Source: JACQPU01 sp039961715 (GTDB taxonomy: Bacteria > Bacteroidota > Ignavibacteria > UBA10030). From it: a stretch of 13,388 nucleotides of DNA. Each line of letters opens with the position of its first letter. Position 1 is the first letter of the stretch. The position numbers were made by a program, and so were the translations under genes. The notes below the pieces were generated by a model. The model was not told the origin of the DNA, did no database searches, and worked only from the letters and a program-made list of their open reading frames with translations. Shown here in pieces: positions 1 to 5,025 of the stretch. The stretch covers positions 1-13,388 of the forward strand of contig JABRVW010000069.1 of assembly GCA_039961715.1 (NCBI GenBank), in the 5' to 3' direction.

Positions 1-11
1 GGTTTGGATAC

Positions 12-48
12 CCGACCCTCCCGCCCCCGTGCAGCGGGATGGGTTCGG
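12..48. other. GC-rich imperfect hairpin
   Basis: Bases 12-24 can pair with 34-48, giving about 13 pairs with two unpaired T residues and a 9-base loop. It lies about 50 bases beyond the stop codon of the minus-strand receiver gene, so it could end that transcript. Neither strand has a T-run after the stem, so it does not fit a classical intrinsic terminator. I see no gene that can be supported in bases 1-96; the tail of a gene from outside the window cannot be excluded. Confidence 0.3.
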
Positions 49-96
49 AGAAGCCCCCCGAGCCCGTGATTCGGAAGAGGCTTGATGAATTGAAGT

Positions 97-480
97 TCAG
101 CGCGTCAGAAGGTCCTCCAGAGCGGCTTGAATCACCCTCGGTTCATATGGTTTCCTCACAAACCTGATCCGGATTCCCTTCGGGTCATGGGGATTCAGGC
201 CTGAAAGGAAGCTGAGGTTCATGCTCCCCCCCGAGCCGAATCCGTGCGTCACAATGAACCCCAGTTCCTCGTTCAAGGACCGAAAGCCCCGTAACGTTCG
301 AAGAGCTTCAGGTGTTTGGTCCGCATCAATGAGCACAATCCGGAATTCGCCGAACTGACGTCCGAACGCCCGCACCGCTGTCAGCGAGTCCGTTGCCGAA
401 CGAACCACATGACCAAGACTCTCCAGGTAGAGCTCCAGAGCCTGCCTCAGAGAGGCGTCCCGCTCGATGATCAAAATCAT
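97..480 (-). CDS. Single-domain receiver (CheY-like) protein, altered acidic pocket
   Basis: A 127-residue stand-alone response-regulator receiver with no output domain. Visible family features are the candidate phospho-acceptor Asp52 (in VLIDAD), Thr78 (VTHG) and Lys110 (FVRKP). The acidic pair that binds Mg2+ at the end of strand beta1 is normally Asp-Asp or Glu-Asp; here it reads Glu6-Arg7, followed by Asp8. The usual MPxMxG loop after the acceptor Asp is absent, and a Gly/Ser-rich insertion (about residues 80-95) lies before the last strand. Phosphorylation may therefore be weak or lost, and the domain could signal by protein contact. A good ribosome site (AAGGGGGAA) precedes the ATG. It lies 33 bases downstream of an XRE-type HTH gene on the same strand, so the two are probably co-transcribed. 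Receiver fold is fairly sure; partner kinase is unknown. Confidence 0.75.
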   Translation of the reverse strand: MILIIERDASLRQALELYLESLGHVVRSATDSLTAVRAFGRQFGEFRIVLIDADQTPEALRTLRGFRSLNEELGFIVTHGFGSGGSMNLSFLSGLNPHDPKGIRIRFVRKPYEPRVIQAALEDLLTR

Positions 481-513
481 GGATTCCCCCTTGCGAGTCC
501 CCGGGTGAGAACG

Positions 514-801
514 CTAGCGGCGCCTGACCGCGTGCGTCTGTGAAAAGGCTCCGTCTGATCGGTCTTCAATTACCCCTGCCAGGTCCAGCGAAGGAAACAG
601 GTCCTGCAATGTCCGTCGCATTGCCCGAGCCAGCTCGACGGCCTCGGAAAGCGTCGGTTCATAGCCCTGATTCATGATCCGCTGGAGCCTCTGATAATTG
701 ATCCCCGTTGATTCCGAAAGCCACTTCAGCTTCCGGCCGTCTTCCTCAAGAATGCGCTTGAGATGACTTTTCCCGCCTTTTTTGTTTGCGGTTTTTTTCA
801 T
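514..801 (-). CDS. XRE-type helix-turn-helix DNA-binding protein
   Basis: A 95-residue protein from the ATG at 801; an in-frame TTG at 816 would add five residues, but the best promoter would then leave a leader of only about nine bases, so the ATG is preferred. After a basic Lys-rich N-terminus, residues about 13-70 form a Cro/CI-type helix-turn-helix: LKWLSESTGINYQRLQRIMN is the likely core, followed by helices containing EAVELARAMRRTLQDLF. The tail is short and polar and holds no recognisable effector domain. Such small XRE proteins usually act as dimeric repressors, often of their own promoter. The gene heads a probable two-gene operon with the receiver protein and diverges from another HTH gene across a 65-80 base AT-rich gap containing an inverted repeat. 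Target genes are not known. Confidence 0.75.
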   Translation of the reverse strand: MKKTANKKGGKSHLKRILEEDGRKLKWLSESTGINYQRLQRIMNQGYEPTLSEAVELARAMRRTLQDLFPSLDLAGVIEDRSDGAFSQTHAVRRR

Positions 802-808
802 ATCATTT

Positions 809-839
809 TTGAACAAAAGTAACCGCGACGGAATATAAT
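809..839 (+). promoter_or_regulatory. Weak candidate promoter for the plus-strand HTH gene
   Basis: A perfect TATAAT lies at 834-839, with TTGAAC at 809-814, separated by 19 bases. The spacing is longer than usual. Predicted transcription would start near 846, giving a leader of about 36 bases before the GTG at 882. It overlaps the minus-strand promoter, so the two could compete. Confidence 0.3.
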
Positions 840-860
840 GAAAAATTATAGCGTTGTCAA
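830..860 (-). promoter_or_regulatory. Candidate promoter for the minus-strand HTH-receiver operon
   Basis: On the minus strand TTGACA (plus 855-860) is followed after exactly 17 bases by TATATT (plus 832-837) and CC. This is a full match to the -35 consensus and five of six for -10. It also fits the TTG-N20-TAnnTT pattern seen elsewhere in this window. Start of transcription would be near 825, leaving about 24 bases before the ATG at 801. The -35 box lies inside an inverted repeat. Confidence 0.6.
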
Positions 861-870
861 GACAGACAAC
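853..870. promoter_or_regulatory. Inverted repeat, candidate operator
   Basis: GTTGTC (853-858) and GACAAC (865-870) are perfect inverted copies separated by six bases. The repeat overlaps the -35 element of the minus-strand promoter and lies 12 bases before the start codon of the plus-strand HTH gene. The direct repeat ATTATAG (845-851 and 876-882) flanks it with a 31-base period, about three DNA turns. Position suggests a binding site for one of the two flanking HTH proteins; this is inferred. Confidence 0.45.
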
Positions 871-881
871 AACGGATTATA

Positions 882-1307
882 GTGAGCGAGAAGGAAGACA
901 TAAGCCGGAGGCTGCGGGAGGAGATCAAGCGACAGTACGGAACGATGAAGGCTCTGGCGGACGCGATCGGAAGGACCGTCCAGTATGTAAACGTGTACGT
1001 CTCCGGAGTCAATGCCCCGGGACCAAAGGTCCGCGAGTTGCTGAAGAACGCAGGTCTGGACGTCGCCTATATCATGACGGGAAGGAGAGAGGAACCAACC
1101 GACTCGACCCGGCGGGAAGTGAACAGAATCATGAGCCTTCTGGACGAAAAAGGCATCCGAACAGTCCGCGAGCTCCGGCAACGGCTGGAAAGAGAAGAAG
1201 CCCTTCAACGAATGTTGGGGCCCGACGTATACCAAACGATTGTACAGGCGGCTTCGCTCCGCGATAAGAAAGAGAAGTATGCATTGAGGAAGAAGAAGAA
1301 ACGATAA
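882..1307 (+). CDS. Helix-turn-helix protein with basic C-terminal tail
   Basis: A 141-residue protein starting at GTG 882; the frame is closed by a TAG at 849-851, and no other start codon is available between them. Residues about 5-67 resemble a Cro/CI-type DNA-binding domain: the core includes MKALADAIGRTVQYVNVYVSG, and it ends in NAGLDVAYIMTG, a closing motif common in phage-type repressors (GLDxxYxxTG). Residues about 75-112 are charged and helical (REVNRIMSLLDEKG, VRELRQRLEREEAL), a likely coiled-coil or dimerisation segment. The last 13 residues are very basic (KKEKYALRKKKKR). No ribosome site is evident. It diverges from an XRE-receiver operon with overlapping promoters and a shared inverted repeat, suggesting cross-regulation. 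Function beyond DNA binding is unknown. Confidence 0.7.
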   Translation: MSEKEDISRRLREEIKRQYGTMKALADAIGRTVQYVNVYVSGVNAPGPKVRELLKNAGLDVAYIMTGRREEPTDSTRREVNRIMSLLDEKGIRTVRELRQRLEREEALQRMLGPDVYQTIVQAASLRDKKEKYALRKKKKR

Positions 1308-1330
1308 GGAGGGGTGCGGCGTGGAAGGTC

Positions 1331-1358
1331 GGGTGGGGAGGAAGCGGGAGGAGGAGGG
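1331..1358 (+). other. Potential G-quadruplex in a purine-rich gap
   Basis: Four G-runs of three or more (1331-1333, 1335-1338, 1346-1348, 1356-1358) are separated by loops of 1, 7 and 7 bases, matching the usual G3+N1-7 pattern. The whole stretch from about 1306 to 1369 is strongly purine-rich on the plus strand. It lies between the 3' ends of two convergent genes, so it would be in the 3' untranslated RNA of the HTH gene. Confidence 0.4.
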
Positions 1359-1381
1359 AGAGCAAAGGGTCGTGCTCTCTC
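1356..1381. terminator. Weak hairpin between convergent genes
   Basis: GGGAGAGC (1356-1363) can pair with GCTCTCTC (1374-1381) in an eight-pair stem that includes one G-T pair, around a 10-base loop. It sits midway between the stops of the HTH gene (1307) and the lipoprotein gene (1419), where a shared terminator would be expected. No T-run follows on either strand, so the call is weak. Confidence 0.25.
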
Positions 1382-1418
1382 CATGGTACCTCCCTCTTTG
1401 CTTCACACGGGCGGGTTG

Positions 1419-2093
1419 TCAGTTGAGTTCCGCGCCTTGCTGAATCCACAGGGCAACTCTGTTGATCAACGAATCGGGTACGCCACTGTTGACCCAGGGG
1501 CCACCAAGCGGCATTCGCGCGAGGCCTGACGCTGTTCCCCGCATGGCTCGAATAATCTCGCTTCCCGAGGAATCAGCCGGCTTTATCACATTCGTCCCGA
1601 ATTTCACCCCCCCCGCCCGAAGTCCGCTGTACGTCGACTGATCAAATTGGCTCTGCGGGCTTGGCCCCACATGACAGCCTGAGATCGCACAGCCGAAGTT
1701 CAGGATCGGCCTGACGTCGCAGGCATACGAAACGTCGCCCATGACGTAGTTCGATACAGCCAGGCCCACACTGTTGCTTTCCCTTCCGCCCACCTCGACG
1801 CGCACGGAGATTGTCGCCGCAATATTGGGCACCAGGACCCTGATCTGGCTGTCGCTCCATGACGCGATCACAGGTGTGGAGCATTCGTTCACAAAGAGCA
1901 CACTCTCTCCCTGAATTGCGCCGAAGTTTGATCCGCTGACGGTGACCGTGTCCCCGACAGCTGCGGTCGAAGCGGAGATTCCGCTGATCACCGGCGGGTC
2001 GTCGGGCACGCTGGTTGTACCGGAATCTTTGCATCCTGCAAGAAGAAACCCTGCAGTGGCCGCGATCAGAAACGCTCTTGATACTGTGGTCAT
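1419..2093 (-). CDS. TIG-domain lipoprotein with cytochrome c-like domain (CX4CH)
   Basis: A 224-residue predicted lipoprotein. The open frame extends upstream to 2393, but the ATG at 2093 is chosen because it follows a strong ribosome site (GGAAGGAAAG) and begins a signal peptide ending in the lipobox LAGC (Cys21). Residues about 34-114 (PVISGISASTAAVGDTVTVS, later SNSVGLAVSN) form an IPT/TIG immunoglobulin-like domain. Residues about 119-224 resemble the small monohaem domains of planctomycete-type cytochromes: DVRPILNFGC, candidate haem motif Cys135-AISG-Cys140-His141, possible distal Met194 in RMPLGG, and a closing helix VALWIQQGAEL. The haem motif has four residues between the cysteines instead of two. 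The protein probably sits on a membrane surface facing the periplasm or exterior. Electron transfer is possible but unproven. It diverges from the esterase gene. Confidence 0.7.
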   Translation of the reverse strand: MTTVSRAFLIAATAGFLLAGCKDSGTTSVPDDPPVISGISASTAAVGDTVTVSGSNFGAIQGESVLFVNECSTPVIASWSDSQIRVLVPNIAATISVRVEVGGRESNSVGLAVSNYVMGDVSYACDVRPILNFGCAISGCHVGPSPQSQFDQSTYSGLRAGGVKFGTNVIKPADSSGSEIIRAMRGTASGLARMPLGGPWVNSGVPDSLINRVALWIQQGAELN

Positions 2094-2121
2094 CGCTTTC
2101 CTTCCATGAGTGCTCGGCGTT

Positions 2122-2152
2122 GGAAAATAGAGAAAAAACCGGACGATGCAAA
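2122..2152 (-). promoter_or_regulatory. Candidate promoter for the lipoprotein gene
   Basis: Read on the minus strand, TTTG (plus 2149-2152) is followed after 19 bases by TATTTTCC (plus 2122-2129). This fits the Bacteroidota promoter form TTTG-N19-TAnnTTTG except at the last two bases. Transcription would start near 2116, about 23 bases before the ATG at 2093. Confidence 0.4.
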
Positions 2153-2166
2153 TGGAACATCCGGTT
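2137..2166. promoter_or_regulatory. Inverted repeat in the lipoprotein-esterase gap
   Basis: AACCGGA (2137-2143) and TCCGGTT (2160-2166) are perfect inverted copies separated by 16 bases. On the minus strand the second arm runs into six T residues, so it looks like an intrinsic terminator. However, it overlaps the candidate lipoprotein promoter and lies upstream of the expected start of transcription, so a protein-binding site is at least as likely. Confidence 0.35.
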
Positions 2167-2177
2167 GTCCTCGAAAG

Positions 2178-2187
2178 TTTCGCGAAA
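2178..2187. promoter_or_regulatory. Palindrome TTTCGCGAAA, possible operator
   Basis: A perfect 10-base palindrome, overlapping a second short inverted repeat (CGAAA-G-TTTCG, 2172-2182). It lies just upstream of the candidate esterase promoter and between two divergent genes. Either gene could be controlled from here; no regulator is assigned. Confidence 0.25.
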
Positions 2188-2192
2188 TTCTG

Positions 2193-2223
2193 TTGAGTCT
2201 GACCCCGAACGATGGTACATTTC
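2193..2223 (+). promoter_or_regulatory. Candidate promoter for the esterase-methyltransferase pair
   Basis: TTGAGT (2193-2198) is followed after 17 bases by TACATT (2216-2221); in the Bacteroidota form this is TTG-N20-TACATTTC, with the TAnnTTT core complete. The start of transcription would be near 2228, about 20 bases before the ATG at 2249. Confidence 0.4.
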
Positions 2224-2248
2224 CATCCGAAATGAACCAGCTTTCTGG

Positions 2249-2926
2249 ATGCGAACGATAGAATCGACCCTCTTCCACGCGATCGCGCCGCTGAGCCCTG
2301 ACGTCGAACGGACACGCCCCGACACCGGCCATCCGGCCATAATTCTGCTCCACGGCAGAGGGGCCAACGAGGACGATCTTCTGGGCCTCTCACCCTATTT
2401 CGATCCCCGTTTCCTCATCATTGCCGTACGGGCGCCCCTGGACTTCGCTTACGGCGGATTCACCTGGTACGACCTCCGGGAAGTCGGGGCGCCGGAACCG
2501 GCTCAGTTTACACAGAGTTATGACCGGCTTGCCCGGTTCCTCGATGATGTGCGCACGCATTACCCGATCGATCCGGAGAGAATGGTGCTTCTGGGCTTCA
2601 GCATGGGCGCCGTCATGGCCTATGCCTACGCGCTCACTGAACCGGAGAAGATCCACAGCGTCGTTGCCCACAGCGGATATCTCCCCGAAAACTCTGGTCT
2701 GGCCTTCCGCTGGAATGATCTCAAGGGCAAGGGTTTCTTCGTGGCCCACGGTGTGGCTGACCCCGTCATCGGTGTCGAGTTTGCCAGGAGGGCAAAGATC
2801 CTGCTGGAGCAGACCGAAGCCGACGTGGTGTACCGGGAATATCCCATCCCGCATTCGATGAGCGAGGAAAGCGTGATGGATTTCACGCAGTGGCTGCGAC
2901 GGCGCATCTTCGGTACGTCTCATTGA
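2249..2926 (+). CDS. Carboxylesterase/phospholipase-type alpha/beta hydrolase
   Basis: A 225-residue serine hydrolase of the Abhydrolase_2 (carboxylesterase/lysophospholipase) family, about the usual length. The oxyanion-hole segment is LLHGRGANEDD (about 34-43). The catalytic triad is visible: Ser118 in the nucleophile elbow GFSMG, Asp171 in HGVADPVIG, and His202 in PHSMSEES. No signal peptide, so it is expected in the cytoplasm, cleaving short-chain or lysophospholipid esters; the true substrate is unknown. The open frame reaches back to 2015, but that part overlaps the divergent lipoprotein gene and does not resemble the family; the ATG at 2249 begins just before conserved sequence. No clear ribosome site precedes it. 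The methyltransferase gene starts four bases after its stop, so both are probably on one transcript. Confidence 0.88.
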   Translation: MRTIESTLFHAIAPLSPDVERTRPDTGHPAIILLHGRGANEDDLLGLSPYFDPRFLIIAVRAPLDFAYGGFTWYDLREVGAPEPAQFTQSYDRLARFLDDVRTHYPIDPERMVLLGFSMGAVMAYAYALTEPEKIHSVVAHSGYLPENSGLAFRWNDLKGKGFFVAHGVADPVIGVEFARRAKILLEQTEADVVYREYPIPHSMSEESVMDFTQWLRRRIFGTSH

Positions 2927-2930
2927 AGCC

Positions 2931-3824
2931 ATGGGAGCCGGGAAGCGCAAACCGACCAGAACATCGCCTTTTGGCACGACAGGCCGCATCAGCCATGATG
3001 CATCGAGGTTCTACGGCAGCCGTTTGTACCGCGGGCTGGGTATTTCGACCACGCCACGTCCGAACACGGAGGAACAAAAGGACGTGGTCGCGGATCGCAT
3101 CTACTGCAAAAGCAGTGAATCGATGGTGGAACTTCCGGACAACAGCGTTCACCTGATGATCACCTCGCCGCCCTACAACGTCTCCAAGGAATACGACAAG
3201 GACCTCACGCTCTCCGAGTACAGGGAGCTTCTCTCCAGAGTGTTCCGGGAAGTCCATCGAGTGCTCGTGCCTGGCGGACGGGCCTGTGTGAATGTGGCCA
3301 ACCTCGGCCGCAAACCCTACATTCCCCTCCACGCCTACATCGCACAGGACATGATCTCCATCGGTTTCTCGATGCGCGGGGAAATCATCTGGAACAAGGG
3401 CACCAGCGCAGGGCCTTCCACGGCCTGGGGAAGCTGGATGTCCGCCTCAAACCCGACCTTGCGTGATGTGCACGAGTACATTCTTGTCTTCTCCAAGGGA
3501 GGGTTCTCAAGGAACGGAGGAGGGAAAGACACGATCTCCCGCGAGGAGTTTCTCGAATACACGAAGAGCGTCTGGACGTTCGCGGCGCAATCCGCGAAAC
3601 GCGTTGGTCATCCGGCGCCGTTCCCACTGGAGCTTCCGCGCCGGCTTATTCAGCTCTATAGCTTTGAAGGCGACCTTGTTCTGGACCCGTTTGCCGGAAG
3701 CGGCACCACATGCCTGGCGGCGGTGCAATCCGGACGGCACTATGTCGGTTATGAAATCGACCATTCCTATGTCGAAATCGCCCGAAAGCGGCTGGAGGGC
3801 GGGTCTGATTTCAAAACCGTTTGA
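2931..3824 (+). CDS. Site-specific DNA methyltransferase, beta-class (N4-C or N6-A)
   Basis: A 297-residue S-adenosylmethionine-dependent DNA amino-methyltransferase. Catalytic motif IV is TSPPY (residues 78-82, in LMITSPPYNVSKEY) and comes first. The AdoMet-binding motif I DPFAGSGTT (252-260) lies near the C-terminus, followed by GYEID (273-277). This order defines the beta class. SPPY is frequent in N4-cytosine enzymes, but the methylated base cannot be settled from the motif. Between the motifs, residues about 155-200 (GTSAGPSTAWGSW to FSRNGGG) are a likely target-recognition region. The N-terminal segment GRISHDASRFYGSRLY looks conserved in this family, which supports the ATG at 2931. No restriction endonuclease gene is adjacent; the neighbours are an esterase four bases upstream and a cell-wall hydrolase 51 bases downstream, so it appears to be an orphan enzyme. 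Confidence 0.88.
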   Translation: MGAGKRKPTRTSPFGTTGRISHDASRFYGSRLYRGLGISTTPRPNTEEQKDVVADRIYCKSSESMVELPDNSVHLMITSPPYNVSKEYDKDLTLSEYRELLSRVFREVHRVLVPGGRACVNVANLGRKPYIPLHAYIAQDMISIGFSMRGEIIWNKGTSAGPSTAWGSWMSASNPTLRDVHEYILVFSKGGFSRNGGGKDTISREEFLEYTKSVWTFAAQSAKRVGHPAPFPLELPRRLIQLYSFEGDLVLDPFAGSGTTCLAAVQSGRHYVGYEIDHSYVEIARKRLEGGSDFKTV

Positions 3825-3850
3825 ATTGTCTTGAACTTTCCCTATTTTCA
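3820..3850 (+). promoter_or_regulatory. Candidate promoter for the NlpC/P60-DUF819 pair
   Basis: TTTG (3820-3823) is followed after 19 bases by TATTTTCA (3843-3850), the same geometry as the lipoprotein promoter at 2122-2152. It overlaps the stop codon of the methyltransferase gene (3822-3824). The start of transcription would be near 3856, 20 bases before the ATG at 3876. Confidence 0.45.
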
Positions 3851-3875
3851 TCACCCATCCTGCAGTGGAGCATTC

Positions 3876-5021
3876 ATGGCGCGTATCGCATCATTTCTGA
3901 TTCTTCTTGTCTTCGTCTCATGCAGCCCCACCGATGAGCAGTTGTCGGACGCTCTTACCCCTGTACGGGAACGTTTTGCTCCCGACCGGCGCGTTGCAGT
4001 CTTCACCGTGACAGCAGAACGGCGGGGCGGTACGGTGGTTGCCAAAGGTGAGGTCGACAACCCCGACGCGAAACGGGAAGCCTTGGAAGCGCTCAGAGCT
4101 GTCGGTGGGGACGTTGTGGACAGCGTCGTTGTCCTTCCCCACGGGGCTTTGACGGAACAACCCTATGGCATTGTCACGGTCAGTGTCGGCAACATGCGCA
4201 GTAAGCCCGGTCATGCGCAGGAGCTCGCCACACAGGTCCTCATGGGAATGGTGGTGAAGATTCTGAAAGAGGAGCGGGGGTGGTACCTCGTTCAATCACA
4301 CGACCGGTACCTTGGATGGATCGAAGGCAGTTCGATGCAGATGACGGATGAGAAGGGAAGGGAAGAGTGGATTGATGCTCCAAAGGTGATCACCACAGGG
4401 TACTTCGGGATCGTGAGGGAGAGGCCCGACGAGAGGTCCCTCCCTGTGACGGATGTCATCCCCGGAGTCCTCATGAAAAAGAAGGGAACACGCGGCCGGT
4501 GGCAGGAAGTGGAGCTTCCCAATGGTCGCCGGGGGTATGTGGATCGGGGGCTGGTGGAAGACTACGGCCTTTGGAGGCGGACGCGTTCATTGACACCCGA
4601 GAATGTGGAAAGGGCCGCAAAACTCTTTGTCGGCGTTCCCTACCTCTGGGGGGGCACTTCGACGAAAGGCTTTGATTGTTCGGGATATACGAAGACGGTC
4701 TTCCGTCTGAATGGCGTCGAGTTGAACCGGGATGCGAACCAGCAGGCCCTCATGGGTGAAGAGGTTCAGGTTGGACCGGGTTTTGAGGGACTGAAGAAAG
4801 GGGACTTGCTGTTTTTCGGACGGAAGGCTTCGGAGAATGCGCCGGAGAGGATCTGGCATGTCGGCATCTATCTGGGCGGCCTGGAGTTCATCCATTGCGC
4901 GGGCAAGGTGCGCATCAACAGTTTTGATGAACGCGCACCGCACTATGATGAAGAGCGTTTGAAGACCTTTGTGCGCGCGCGGCGCGTGATCGGCATTTCC
5001 CCCATCCCGGAAGTCGGATAA
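3876..5021 (+). CDS. SH3-domain NlpC/P60 (C40) peptidase lipoprotein
   Basis: A 381-residue predicted cell-wall peptidase. The ATG at 3876 is chosen over the upstream in-frame codon at 3831 because it follows a GTGGAG ribosome site and begins a short lipoprotein signal ending FVSC (Cys16). Residues about 25-95 are a small alpha/beta region resembling BON-type repeats. Two SH3-like domains follow (about 97-155, with VGNMRSKPG; about 168-230, with RWQEVELPNGRRGYV). The NlpC/P60 domain occupies about 240-375: Cys268 in FDCSGY, His328 in WHVGIYLG and His340 in FIHCAG form the catalytic set. This layout resembles the gamma-D-Glu-diamino acid endopeptidases of the YkfC type, which cut peptidoglycan stem peptides. 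The DUF819 membrane gene starts four bases after the stop, suggesting linked roles in muropeptide handling. Confidence 0.88.
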   Translation: MARIASFLILLVFVSCSPTDEQLSDALTPVRERFAPDRRVAVFTVTAERRGGTVVAKGEVDNPDAKREALEALRAVGGDVVDSVVVLPHGALTEQPYGIVTVSVGNMRSKPGHAQELATQVLMGMVVKILKEERGWYLVQSHDRYLGWIEGSSMQMTDEKGREEWIDAPKVITTGYFGIVRERPDERSLPVTDVIPGVLMKKKGTRGRWQEVELPNGRRGYVDRGLVEDYGLWRRTRSLTPENVERAAKLFVGVPYLWGGTSTKGFDCSGYTKTVFRLNGVELNRDANQQALMGEEVQVGPGFEGLKKGDLLFFGRKASENAPERIWHVGIYLGGLEFIHCAGKVRINSFDERAPHYDEERLKTFVRARRVIGISPIPEVG

Positions 5022-5025
5022 CGGC

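Noticed and set aside
854..1267. Overlapping 137-residue plus-strand frame in the HTH gene
   Set aside because: It overlaps the HTH gene almost completely in another frame, is rich in Arg/Gly/Pro with no recognisable domain, and the HTH frame has clear family features.
846..1406. Minus-strand 186-residue frame opposite the HTH gene
   Set aside because: Antisense to a supported gene and to the purine-rich gap; composition (Ser/Leu/Pro-rich) follows from the opposite strand.
2015..2248. N-terminal extension of the esterase frame from 2015
   Set aside because: It runs through the divergent lipoprotein gene and promoter region and does not resemble the hydrolase family.
2094..2393. N-terminal extension of the lipoprotein frame up to 2393
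   Set aside because: It is Arg/Gly-rich, would bury the signal peptide, and overlaps the esterase start; the ATG at 2093 has a good ribosome site and lipobox.
2249..3824. Restriction-modification or phage-defence island
   Set aside because: Only a methyltransferase is present; no endonuclease, helicase, toxin or other defence gene is encoded in the window.
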